A stretch of DNA of 64,000 nt. It comes from Hyaloscypha bicolor E. Its lineage: Eukaryota > Ascomycota > Leotiomycetes > Helotiales > Hyaloscyphaceae. The stretch spans positions 1-64,000 of the forward strand of contig NW_020194638.1 of NCBI RefSeq assembly GCF_002865645.1, in the 5' to 3' direction. How positions within the stretch are numbered: position 1 is the first letter of the stretch; every line of letters begins with the position of its first letter. This document shows positions 1 to 11,873 of the stretch, one piece after another. Position numbers and translations under genes: made by a program. The notes under the pieces are model-generated. The model searched no databases, was not told the origin of the DNA, and saw only the letters and a list, made by a program, of their open reading frames with translations.

Positions 1-3000
1 ATAAATTTAATAAAACTTTCTTTTTAAAAAAATATAATAAAAATATATAAAATATAATAAATTATATTTAAATTAATTTATTATTTATAATATTATTATA
101 AAATATTTATTTAAATAAAAAAAAAAAAATATTAAATTATTATTAAAACTATATTCTAAGAAATAAGACTTATTTAAATAAAGCTTATATATAATATATT
201 TATATAATATTTCTAATAACTAAATAATTATAAAATAAAATTAAATATTAAAAAAAAGCCTATTATAAGTTAGTAGCTATATATAGCCGAAAAGGAGGCA
301 AATTAGTAATAATTAGTCTAAGGGTTTATTAGTAATAATTGTCTCTATATCAGAAGACTTCTTATCTCTAGATACTAAGCCGGAATTCTCTCTGGCCTTA
401 CTAGCCAAAAACCTGGATATTATAATTAAGTTATTTAAACCAGGAAGGCCATTCTCCTTTATAGACTACTTTGCCGCCATATTATAAGCTATAATTAAGC
501 CTATAAGGGCTTTATATATCTAATATTATCTCTTGTAAGATATTTCTAATAATCTAATATTTGGTTAGTTAATTATAAATAAATAGATAGATAATAGGAA
601 TATTATATTCCTCTAGCTAATTAATCTTCTATACTAACTTATTCTTTATAATATGACTAATTAACTTGATTACCTCTAGTACTTAACTAATTAATTCTCG
701 TATATTACTCGAGGAACTTACAGGAGCCCTAAGCCCTCTTATTAGGGGAAAGGTATCTTAGAAAAGGCACTTATACTTTAGAGTATATTATTCTTTAAGG
801 GTCTAAGTAAATAATTAGCTACTGATTCGGTTTATATATAGAGATAATTAGTATATATATTATTACCGAGCTAGTAGTAATAAAGATAGTTAGATACCTT
901 AACCGCAAGTATTACCTTTACTAGGTCGAGATTAGATAGCTCTCGAGCCTGCCTTTAATAATTTGTACTAAGAATGCGGTTATAGTTAGGCAGAAGCTTA
1001 AGTAGCTTATAGGTATTCTTCTAAAACATAGCTAGTGGCTAGCTAACTATTAGTAAATAGTTTAGTAATAAGGAGATAATAAGTAAATGCTATTTATTAG
1101 TTCTTGTAAATAATAAGGAAAGCAAATAGTATATATTAATATACTTTTGCCTATTACCCTAGCTAATATAATAACCATACTATATATTATCTTTATTACA
1201 GGTAAGAGAAATAAGACAACTAGTTAATAGTAATTAGCGAGATAATATATAGTATTACTAAAGGTAAACTTATATAAATAGCTTATTATAGGTATGGCTT
1301 CCCCGGCCGACTATAAAATTCTTCTTAAATATTCATATAGATATTAGGTATAGTATATACGAATATTTCTTTGGCGAGCCGCTATTATTAATAAGGTTAC
1401 TATTAATTTGGCCCTGGCTAAGGGGCTACGGGTATATTAGTAAATTGCTTATGAATTATTACCGAATTATAAGTATATATCTTGTCTTTAATAGGTATAT
1501 AGGAGACTGGCCAAATGAGTACCGTACTTATAGTAGGTAGTAGAAGCTGGGTTAATAGTACTAATGTTTTAGTGCCTCGTAATGATTTATGCTATTATAA
1601 TAATCTATAAGCAGCCGGGAATTATGGAATATAATACGGCAAACCGGGAATAGATTATAGACTAGTAGGCAGCGAACTAGGAATAGAAAGCAGACTAGTA
1701 GGCGGCGAACCAGGAGCAGAAAGGGAACTAGTAGGCGGTAAACTAGGAGTAGAAAGGGAACTAGCAAGCGGCAATCCAGGAGCAGAAAGAGAACTAGTAG
1801 GCGGCGATCCAGGAGCAGAAAGCAGACTAGTAGGTAGTAATAAAGAAACAGAAAGGGAACTAGCCGGTAGTAATAAAGAAGGAGAAAGAGAGCGAGTAAT
1901 TTCTAATTAGGTATATACTATCCTATAAGCCCTATATATTATATATATTATTTCCTCGGGATCCCTAATACTAGTATCCTATATAGACGGGGCAAGACCA
2001 TATAATATGGTAATAATAAGATATAAAAAAGGGAAAAAGGTATCTTAAGGAATCCTATAATATATTTACTATTAGCTACTAATATACTAGTAAACTTATA
2101 TTATAAATTTATAATATTAGAAGATATATAGTAATTAAAGATGGTTTATTTAATAATAATAATATAATAATTCAGTATTAAAAAGGCCTAGAAGTAATTA
2201 ATTATTAGTTAATAAATTATATAATATATAATAATAATATTATAAGAGAAAAGGTTTAAAAGAATATACCAGGGTATAAAGAATACACCTATAAGCTGCC
2301 GGAACTCCCTAAATAATTAATAGTAAATTAATAGTAAGAATATATTAAATAAGAAATTAGGACTAGAGGAACTTACTCTAAAAAATATTTAAGGAAGAAA
2401 GAAAAAGTAGTAGTATTAATGAATTAGGGTATATATATATATATATATTAGTATTACAGGATTTTATTAGTTATAGTTTATAGTCGGATACTAGCTTATA
2501 TTATGTTTTTAGTTTATTATAAAGATATAAACTAGAAGCTTTATTTTTATTAGGGAACTTTATATAAAATAAAAGATATATGTTTACTAGTAAATAGGCT
2601 ACTAAGGACTAGTAATATACTACTAAGCAGGGTTTACTAAAAAAATAACTAGTCTATATATATTACTATAAATATATAGGCAGGCTCTTTTAAAGCCACT
2701 CTAATAATTAAGTAAAGAATTAATAAATTATATTAAGTTTATATTTTATTACTATAATAAATGAAATAAATTAATATAAAATATAATACTAAATATTAGA
2801 TTCTATAAAGTATTTAGTAAGTAAAATGGCCTTGAAATACTAGCGAATTACTAATATTTCTTTACTAAGTTATTAGATTTTATTTAGATACTTAACCTAC
2901 TATTATACCCGGTATAAGAGATCTAGAGCTACCGAAATCGCTACTAAATTAGTATTAAATAGGGCAAGAATAGCTATATATTCTATAGGTATTTAAGATA

Positions 3001-6000
3001 ATATATAATACTTTATATCTCCTAATATTATAAACTCCTAGTCTAGTATATACTAGTATTTTCTTAATAATTCGGGAAGGGCCTTATTATTATTATTAGG
3101 AGGCTTATAATTAAAAATATCTCGTTTCTTATTATATTTGTAATTATTTTCTCTCCTAAAGTCTGCCTTAAATTATTATTACTTATAATATTATTCTATT
3201 ATAAAAGTATTAGTTTGGGATATAAAATGCTTTAATAGTTAATTATAGGCAGGCCAATATTATAAGAAGAAGTTAATTATAGTTAGTAATAAGAAATTAA
3301 TACTAAGAACTATATCTTATCTTATTTATAATTAGGCCAGGTAATAGTAGTAAACCCGTATTTAAAGAGGTATATAATTACTATTATACTAAATGAACTT
3401 GGTTATAGTTAGGCGAGGAAATAGCTAGTAAATTACTATAAAGTATCTACTAATTAGTATATAAAACTTTCGCTATTTAATCTTACTAATATAATATTCT
3501 ATAATCTAATAGATATAAAAGCTTAGGATATGAAATGCCTGATCTTCCTAGCCTTTATAGTTCATTTCCCTAAAGCCCTATATATATTCTAGAAGATCTT
3601 AAATATATTTGGTCTTAGTTTATTATATATCTATTATTAAGATAAACTATTTCTAATTATTAATAAAATGCTCCCGAAAAGATACCTAATAAAACGTAAT
3701 TTTCTCTTTATTTGCCTTTTCCTTAAACTCTAGTTTAATTATATTCTTAATAATAAAGAATATATTTATCTAATAAGTTCATATAATTATAATAAGAAGA
3801 TATAACTAAATATATTATAAGTATTAAGAATTATTCTTATAAAGCTCTAGCTAGTAATCTACTGCCTTAATATATACTAGGCCTTTCTTAAATATAATAA
3901 CCTTTTTCTAATTCTTATAATATTTATCCCGGATTATATTACTAGTATATATAATTTTATTAGAGAATTAGTTATAAAAAGCTAAGTAATCCTAATTAAT
4001 TTAGTTAAGGTACTAACTATATTTATAAGTAGAAATGCCCTCTTAGATATCTATCCCGAAAAGAGCCTTTTCCGAATATTGAAATATTATCTTCTAGAGA
4101 TATTAAAATAATTTTGGACTTATAAAGACTAGTCCTATATTAAAAGTAAAAGGCAATACTATAAGAAGCATAATTAAAACTTTGTATTACTTATAAGATA
4201 TACCAAGTACTAGATTTATAGTAGATATTTACTTAAAGGCTACTAAATATTTAAGAATATTTAGAGAAATAAAGTTAATCTAATATTTGGTTAGTAACTT
4301 CTAAAAAGGTTAGTAATTAGTAGCGGTTAGCTAGTAATTCGAGCCCCAATTACTAGCTTCTTCTAAGTAAGCTTTTAACTTATTAATAAAAGTAAAAGAA
4401 AGATAATACTCTTTATAAATACTAAAGAAATAATATATAGCAAATATAAGTATATAAAATAGGCAAAAACGCCCTATAAAATAGATATTTCATATTCTTT
4501 TAAGAGTCTTTATAGTACTCTTATTATATATCCGAATTATCTTATTAATATTTGAATTCCGGGCTAGTTTCTCTAAGAACTTACTAGTTAAAGGCTTGTA
4601 ATTTGCTATATTATATATCTCCTTAAAGCTATTATATACCTGCAAGTATACCTAGCCTTAGTAATACTTATAGTAATATCGGGAGATTACTAGTATTATA
4701 TTAGTAATATCTTAAAACATAGTAGTTATATAAAAAATAGGCTTTATAGACTTTTCATACTCGCCTAAGTTGGCTTATTTAGTAAAGGCCTTAAGATAGC
4801 AGATATGAAAAAGATATATAATCGGGATATATTTATTAGTATTAAGTAGCTATTTAAGTAGTATAAATTAGATTAAGATAGTTTCTTTTACTAAATTAGT
4901 ATAGATTCGGGACTAATCCAGTTTCGAAAAGTCAAGAACTAGGGATAGTATAAAAATAAAAGCGTCTTATATCTCTAATAAGGTATTGGCCTTAAAGTTA
5001 AGTTTAGTATTCTTATTTGAAAAGTAAATATAAATATTATAATATAGCTTATTACTATAAAGGGGAAGTTACTAAATAATATTATACCAAATTACTTATA
5101 GTATATAACCTTAAATTATATAATAAAGAAGTATTACCTTAGCTTAAATATTATTATTATATATAGAACTAATATTCTCTTATTAGTATACCTTGGCTTT
5201 AAGTTTAGTATACTCCTAATTAAAAGGAATATACTAGTAACTTATTAGTAAAATATTACGGAATATAGCCGGTAAAAGAATCTTATTAAACTAATATTAG
5301 AGAATAGAAAATGGGGCGCTACTACTATATTCAGGAAATATAGTCTTCTTTATAGAGTCTTATATAGAAAAAAAGAAAATATAAATACAAATATCCTTAT
5401 AACTAATTATATAACTAAAGTAATAGTAAGGCACCTTATAAAAGGCTACTTTCTAGACCTTGGGCCAGTCAGGATTTATTATAAAGTTAGTAATATTTAT
5501 ATATAAATATATAAAAGTAGAGATATTTTATTAAAAACGAGGGTATAAGTTAACTTGAATTTCTTATTAGGTAAAAGAAAGGTAATTAGTATACCTATAA
5601 AAGCTATTAATATTATATTATCTTGAACTTTTATAGCGGTTTGTCTAAGAATAAAGTATATATAAATATAGGTAATAGTCTGGAATATTAGCTACTAGTT
5701 TAGTATTATTTTTATTATAATTTATCTGTAATATATTAAAGTTAAGCTTATAAAGGGTACTATTATCTGAATTATTATTATTATTATCCGTAACCTGGCT
5801 ATTAGGTAAATGGTTATTATTATTATTTATAATAAGACTAGTAAATATGGCTTACTAGTTAATATCTCTAACTATTATATATTTTTACTAGTTTATTATT
5901 TGCTCTAGATATAATAATTCGCTATTTTATTTGCCAAAATTATAATTCGAAAGGAAATTGTGGTATTATAGAAGTATAATATATTATTTAGTAAAATAAA

Positions 6001-7859
6001 AGAGATCTTATCTATTATTAGACTTAGTATACTACTTATTTATATATCCTTGGAAATTAAATAGATAATAAGCCAGCTCCGAAATACAATTAATTAGTGG
6101 CCTATTAGGTTCAGTAATCTCGGCTTATAATTAAGCTTCTAATTCCGCCTTATTCTTGCTATTATCCTTACTTTTATTCTTAGTCTTAGTATTCTTATTA
6201 TTAATAATTTAATTATTCTCGGTATTATTATTATTCTTATTAATACTATTATTATTATCTAGATAAGGTATATTAGAGGTCTTTTCGGAGATAAAGTCAG
6301 GATTATTACTATTATTATTATTATTACCTGGAAGTAATTAGTTTAGGAAATGCCCGAGACTAGGCTAGTTACTATTTGCAAAAAAGGAAATATTTGCCTG
6401 CAATTCGCCATATAGCTCCTGGCTATTAGGCTCTATTTTGCTATTATATTCTAGGGAACTATTATTGAAATTATTAATACCATAATTACTATTATCTAGG
6501 GTTATACTATATAGTAAGAGATTATAACTTAGTAAAAGATTCCTATTCCGGTCTTATAAATTTAGAGGTTCCAGATTAGTACCCTAGTAAATAGTTAGTA
6601 TTTAGAGAATGGATTATTAACTTCCTTAAGATTAACTAATAGGTTCTAATTTCTCGTTACTTATATATTATAAATACCTAATCCTATAGGCCTTACTAAA
6701 TTCATAGCTTATTTATATAGTAGGCTCTATAGAACGTATATATATCTGCTTCTTATTTCTCGGTTATAAGTATTTAGGAGATTCGTATTTATAGTAGATT
6801 TGCGGGAATACGGTTATTAATTTAATAATAATTAGCTAGAAAGCTATTATATTTTCGAAAGAGTTATAAGATAAGGTAGTACTTATAATACTTGGGCTCA
6901 AGTAGGGAATCTTTTAGGTCTCGCTAGGGATCTCTTAGGTCTCTTTATAATATCTACTATTAGGTAATTATTATTTAATATTTCGTTCTCGGATTCTCGC
7001 AGATAAGCAAATAGTAATTTCTTATTTAATTAGTAATAACTCGGTACTTTGCCCTCGAATTCTAGTAAATTTGTGAATAGCAGGCTCTTGTATTATATAA
7101 GGCAGGCCTATATTCTATAATAAAAGTTCTATAGAATCGGGTATAGATCTTTAATATCTGGTTAATAATTCTTGTATATTTCGAGGTTAAATTAATAGTA
7201 TTTGGAAGCCAAGTAGCTCTATATTTAAAGTACTTATAGTATTTAAATATTCTTGGATATAGCGAGAAGGTAATATATATAAAGAATTAGGCTACTATAT
7301 AATTGGAGTTAAAGAGGTTAGTATATCTAAGAAAGGAGATTATAAAGGAGGAGGAAGTTATTAAAGAGGAGGTTATTAAAGAAAAGGTTATTAAGGAGAA
7401 GATTACTAAATAGTATTTAAAGAAGCTAGGAAAAGGCATATATTAGTTATTAAATCTATAGTAAATAGAAAAAGCTTAAGAAAATGCAAGTAAGCAAATA
7501 ATAATCTATTAAATTAGGATCTAGAACTTATTAATATTTTTCCTACTAGTATACTTATCTAATTATATTGCTTTTGTACCTTATTTCTTTCTTTTCTTCT
7601 TTGCTTTTCTTTAGGTAAGATATTCTTAGAGAATTAGATTCAGAAATAAAAGATTAAAATCCGGTAATAATTTACTAAGGGTTTGGGAGTAAAAGGCTAT
7701 TAAAGAATTAGCTTATTTAGGAGTAATATCTAAAAAAATTATTATTAATTATACTAAGAGTAAAAGGGGTTTAGATTTAGGAAGTGCCTCTAGCCTTAAT
7801 TTTTAAGCGAGTTCCAAATTCTTAGTAATAAATTTATTATATATATTATAATATATTAA
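1..7859. other. RIP-degraded AT-rich block
   Basis: This stretch is dominated by TA-rich sequence with stops in every frame. Islands of mixed composition (for example around 280-480, 680-1000 and 10740-10870 in the continuing block) look like eroded transposon coding sequence, but I could not assign them to a family. The composition and the lack of any long open frame on either strand are what RIP leaves behind in Pezizomycotina. I see no expressed gene here. The only regular structure is the 33-bp array listed separately. Confidence 0.75.
1661..1891 (+). repeat. 33-bp tandem repeat, seven copies, decayed coding repeat
   Basis: Seven head-to-tail 33-bp units start at 1661, 1694, 1727, 1760, 1793, 1826 and 1859. 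Because 33 is a multiple of three, one plus-strand frame stays open across the array and reads as an 11-residue Gly/Glu/Arg-rich repeat of the type ELVGGEPGAER. The open frame on the opposite strand (LLVPFLLLVRR-like) is a shadow of the same periodicity. It is probably the low-complexity part of a transposon protein, since the flanks are RIP-degraded. Host function is unlikely. Confidence 0.6.
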
Positions 7860-8535
7860 ATCCTAAAATATATACTTTCTATTATAATATATATAATTAA
7901 TTTAGTACTTAATTTATAGCCTTTTAGGGCCTTAAACTAATATAAAGAAAGTTATTAATAATATAATATTAGTTTTATTAAGATATATATATTATATATA
8001 TTATACTTTTTTGGCTCTTAATATATATACTCTTACTATAAAATTATAATTAATCTACTATATAACTAATATATAATATATAGCTATAATCTTTTAAAAA
8101 CCTAGTAATATATAATTATTTTAGTACCTAACTTATAGCTATTTGCCCGTTATTTATTAAGTTATTACTAATATTATATATATTATACTTTTTTGGCTCT
8201 TAATATATATATTCTTGCTATAAAATTATAATTAATTTATTATATAACTAATATATAATATATAGCTATAATCTTTTAAAAACCTAGTAATATATAATTA
8301 TTTTAGTATCTAACTTATAGCTATTTGCCTGTTATTTATTGAGTTATTACTAATATTATATATATTATGCTTTTTTGGCTCTTAATACGTATACTCTTAC
8401 TATAAAATTACGATTAATCTACTATATAACTAATATATAATATATAGCTATAATCTTTTAAAAACCTGGTAATATATAATTATTTTAGTATCTAACTTAT
8501 AGCTATTTGCCTATTATTTAATATCGAGTTATTAA
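7860..8535. repeat. 182-bp tandem repeat, three copies plus a partial copy
   Basis: The phrase ttatacttttttggctctta recurs at 8001, 8183 and (with one change) 8365, giving an exact 182-base period. The rest of the unit matches too, including a run reading cttttaaaaacctagtaata. A more diverged partial unit lies upstream from about 7860. The copies are highly similar although AT-rich, so the array arose or was homogenised late relative to RIP, or RIP had little left to mutate. No coding content is seen. Confidence 0.75.
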
Positions 8536-8614
8536 CTATATGATTTTAGTAAGAAAGCTTCTTACTAACATATGTTTTTCAAAACCGCCTCGCTTATATA
8601 TCCGCTTTTCAGGC

Positions 8615-8870
8615 ATTTAACTAATAACTAATAACTAATAACTAATAACTAATAACTTTCTTTCTTTCCTACTACTTTCCCTTTCCTACTACTTTTTCTT
8701 TCTACTACTACTTTCTCTTTCCTACTACTTTCCCTTTCCTACTACTTTCCTTTCTTACTACTTTCCCTTTCCTACTACTTTCCCTTTCCTACTACTTTCT
8801 CTTTCTTACTACTTTCTCTTTCCTACTACTTTCCCTTTCCTACTACTTTCCCTTTCCTACTACCCTTTTT
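8615..8870. repeat. Pyrimidine-rich 17-bp minisatellite preceded by a short AT repeat
   Basis: A short ctaataa repeat (about 8620-8656) is followed by about a dozen imperfect copies of a 17-base unit, cctactactttcccttt, from 8668 to about 8865. The plus strand is almost purely C/T with regular TACTACT interruptions, so the other strand is a long purine tract. Such tracts can form triplex-like DNA, but nothing here shows that they do. Not coding. Confidence 0.75.
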
Positions 8871-11234
8871 TCTCTATTACTCTCTTATTCTAACTTCTTC
8901 TTTTTCCTTATTTTTTTCTTTTTAACTATAACTTTTTTCTTATATTACTTCTCTTATTATAATTCCCTTTAGCTTATAAAACTCTTCTTTTATTTATTTT
9001 CTTTATTAAACTATCTTTTCTCTTAATTATTTCTTATTTACTTCTTATATTCATTTTTTCCTTATTACCTCTATTTTTAATTCTAATTTCTCTTTCTTTT
9101 AATATATTTATTATATCTAACTTACTTTTCTTTAAATTATTTTATTATTTAGCTTATATTTTTCAAAATTCTATTTAACTCTTTTTCTTTTATTAATTTT
9201 ACTTCTTTTATAAATTCGTTTTTATTTTCTTTTTTCTTTAGTATTTATTATATATTTAATATAGTACTTACTATATTATAAAACCTTAAGTAGAAATTAT
9301 AGGTATTAGATTATATAAGAAATCTCGAGGAATTCTAGTTATTTTTATAGAATTTATATAATATAAAAGTCTATATAAATAAAATACTTTCTATTATATT
9401 TAAAGCTTTATACTTAACTAATATAGTATTTTTATACTTATAATTATATAATACTTCTTATTATTATCTTATAATATTATTTACCTTATTTGAATTCTTA
9501 TCTAGAACTTCTTAATCCGAATATATAAAGCTAACTTCTATTATTAAAAAAATATAACTATAATATTATTTAACTTATTCTTTTCTTTTTTATTTTATTT
9601 TCTTCTTTTCTTTATTTTATTTTATTAACTTTTAATTTTCGCTTTTTCTTTCTTTTTCTTTATTTTAATTATTATTACTTTTTCTTTTATTATATTTCTT
9701 TAATTTCTTTTCTATCTTTCTTCTTATTTCCTTTTATAATTCTTCTTATATTCTATTTCTCTTTTTCTCTTATTCTTTTAATATTTTAAATTTTAAAAAT
9801 ATACTTAAAATTTAATTTATAATTTAAATATTCTCTCTTTATATATAGTACTAAATTTCTTTAATTTTAATTCTTATATTTTTTCCTTTAATATATAGAA
9901 AATTTCTTTTATCTTTTCTAAATAAAATCTTATTTCTTTTTCTTTTCTATTTCTTTTTTTCTTTTTCTTATTTTTTATTTTATTTATAATTTAAATATTA
10001 TAAATAAAATATATTTTAATTTCAGAATTCCTTTTATATTTTAAGTCTTTTTTCTTTCTTATTATTATTATATAAATTATTTATAATAATTTATTATATT
10101 TATATAATTTATATTTATAATAATACTAGATTAATTTCTTTTATTTATTTCTAATAAACTTAGAATCTAAACTCTAATTTTATATCTTCTTTTAATATTT
10201 AATTAGATTAGGCTATTAGAAAAATAAATATATAAAGTCTTATAAATTACTTTAAAAATTTAAATAATAAAAAAAAATAAAAGAAATAAAAAGAATAAGA
10301 GTTTTATAAAGAAATAAATTTAAGATATTATAGAAAAGTATATAATATATTTATTTAGTTTATATTATATAATAGAATCTAGAAACTAATTTCTTACTTT
10401 TAAGTAAAAGAGGGCTTAAGTAATATATAATTATATAATTTCTTTCTTTAAAGAGACTAGGTTAATTTAAGCTAGGCTATATATCCTACTAGCTTATAGT
10501 ACTTATAATTAAATTAGCTAGTAGATTTTACTAGGACGCCTCGAGTAAATATAGTTACGTAACTTAAGCAAATATATAACTATATTTACTTTAGCTCTAG
10601 GTTATATATATTAAAATAAGCTTTTTTAATTTACTAAAAGCCTAATACTAAGCCTTTATAGTATAGTTAGAACTAACTATATATATTCTTACTATTATAG
10701 CGACCCCTTAGCTATAATATAATAGAAGCTCTGGCCTCCTTATTATTATTTCGGGTATTAATAGCCTTCCGGAAAAAGGAAGCAGGGTAGTTAGTCTATA
10801 AATAGTCTCGAGTATACTATACTAGTAAGCTAACTATAGATTTAAAGCCCCGGCAGGTAATATAAATGGTTTTCCCCCGGGGTAAGTACCTAATAAAATA
10901 ACCTATATAGGAAAGCTTAGGGAATAAAACCCTAGAGTATAACTAGCTACTAATTCTTTTACTATTCTGGTTCTTATACTACCTCTACTTCTTATTTATT
11001 TGATTGGGAGAAAGTAAAGAGAAGAAAAAGAGAAGTAGCCAGAGAAAAAGAAAGCAGAAAAAGAAAAAAGAAAAAAAGAAGGAAAGGCAAAGAACAAGTA
11101 AAGAGGGCTTTATATACTTCTTGAAACTAGACTAGTATCCCTATATAATATTTCTTACTTAAAAAACAAGACTAAAAAAAATAGATTTACTTATTACTAA
11201 ATACTATAAAAGCATTTATTAAGAAGTAAATTAG
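8871..11234. other. AT-rich degraded block, T-rich plus strand
   Basis: There is no gene. From about 8900 to 10300 the plus strand is T-rich and the minus strand A/G-rich, like a decayed Lys/Glu-rich coding region read on the minus strand, but no motif survives. A small inverted repeat (atatagtta ... taactatat) sits near 10545-10585. A purine-rich Lys-codon-like tract lies at about 11010-11100. The content is presumed to be RIP-mutated transposon sequence. Confidence 0.6.
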
Positions 11235-11306
11235 AAGCCTAACTAGGAATCAAACCTAGGCTATAGAGTTTACTAATTCTATATACTACTATTATACTAT
11301 TAGGCC
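11235..11306 (-). pseudogene. Decayed tRNA-like sequence
   Basis: Read on the minus strand, 72 bases fold like a tRNA. The acceptor strands GGCCTAA and TTAGGCT can pair (last pair G.T). A D-arm-like GTAT...ATAT follows. The T arm CTAGG-TTTGATT-CCTAG is perfect, and its TTTGATT loop is what a C-to-T change makes of the standard TTCGATT. The anticodon arm is imperfect: the loop appears one base short, so I do not assign an amino acid. It sits inside a RIP block, so it is probably a dead tRNA copy or a tRNA-derived repeat end. Confidence 0.45.
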
Positions 11307-11418
11307 TTTTAGTAACTACTATTTAATTATAATTAGTTCTTACTTAGCCTATACTAGGTAATAGAGTTTTATAAAGTAATTCCTTATTTTAATATATAAG
11401 ACCTAGTCCTATAAACAG

Positions 11419-11873
11419 GTATTATAGCTATATTATAGCTATAGATAGTAAATACTATTATAGCTAACTAGGTACTCAATTATCTAGTACTTATTTTTAG
11501 GCCAGGGCTTATATTTTCTTAGCTCGATTATATCCCTCAAGTTATAGCTATTAAGAAGCTTTATAGTTGCCTTAAGCTTATCTCCCAAAAGTTAGTATAG
11601 CTATACTTATAGGTACTACTTTTAACTATATGCCTCTAGGATAATACAGGACTTATAGGTATAATAGATAATAACTCTATAAGCTAGATTATATAATAAT
11701 ATAATGAGAATATACTTTGAGACAAGAGAATACTTATTAAAAGATAATAGGGAAGGTGCCCCTTTACCGAAATTCCTTTTACCGGAAAGTATATTAGTTA
11801 GTAATATATATACTAATTAGTATACGGGCATTCTTACTTTTCACTAAAAAAGGGGCCCCATATAAGAAATAGA
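11419..11873 (-). repeat. Heavily RIP-mutated copy of the helicase-relic 5' region
   Basis: This segment aligns base for base with 16025-16490, at an offset of about 4606-4617 bases. Differences are almost all transitions, with this copy carrying the T/A states: the right copy has gtgcattagtcagcagcgca where this copy has gtatattagttagtaatata. It corresponds to the promoter and first codons of the helicase relic on the minus strand, but the sequence to its left does not continue as that gene. It is either a terminal direct repeat of an element or a truncated second copy. Confidence 0.75.

Noticed and set aside
1561..1767. 68-codon minus-strand frame (LLVPFLLLVRR-like repeats)
   Set aside because: It is the antisense shadow of the 33-bp array, in degraded DNA, with no start context or homology.
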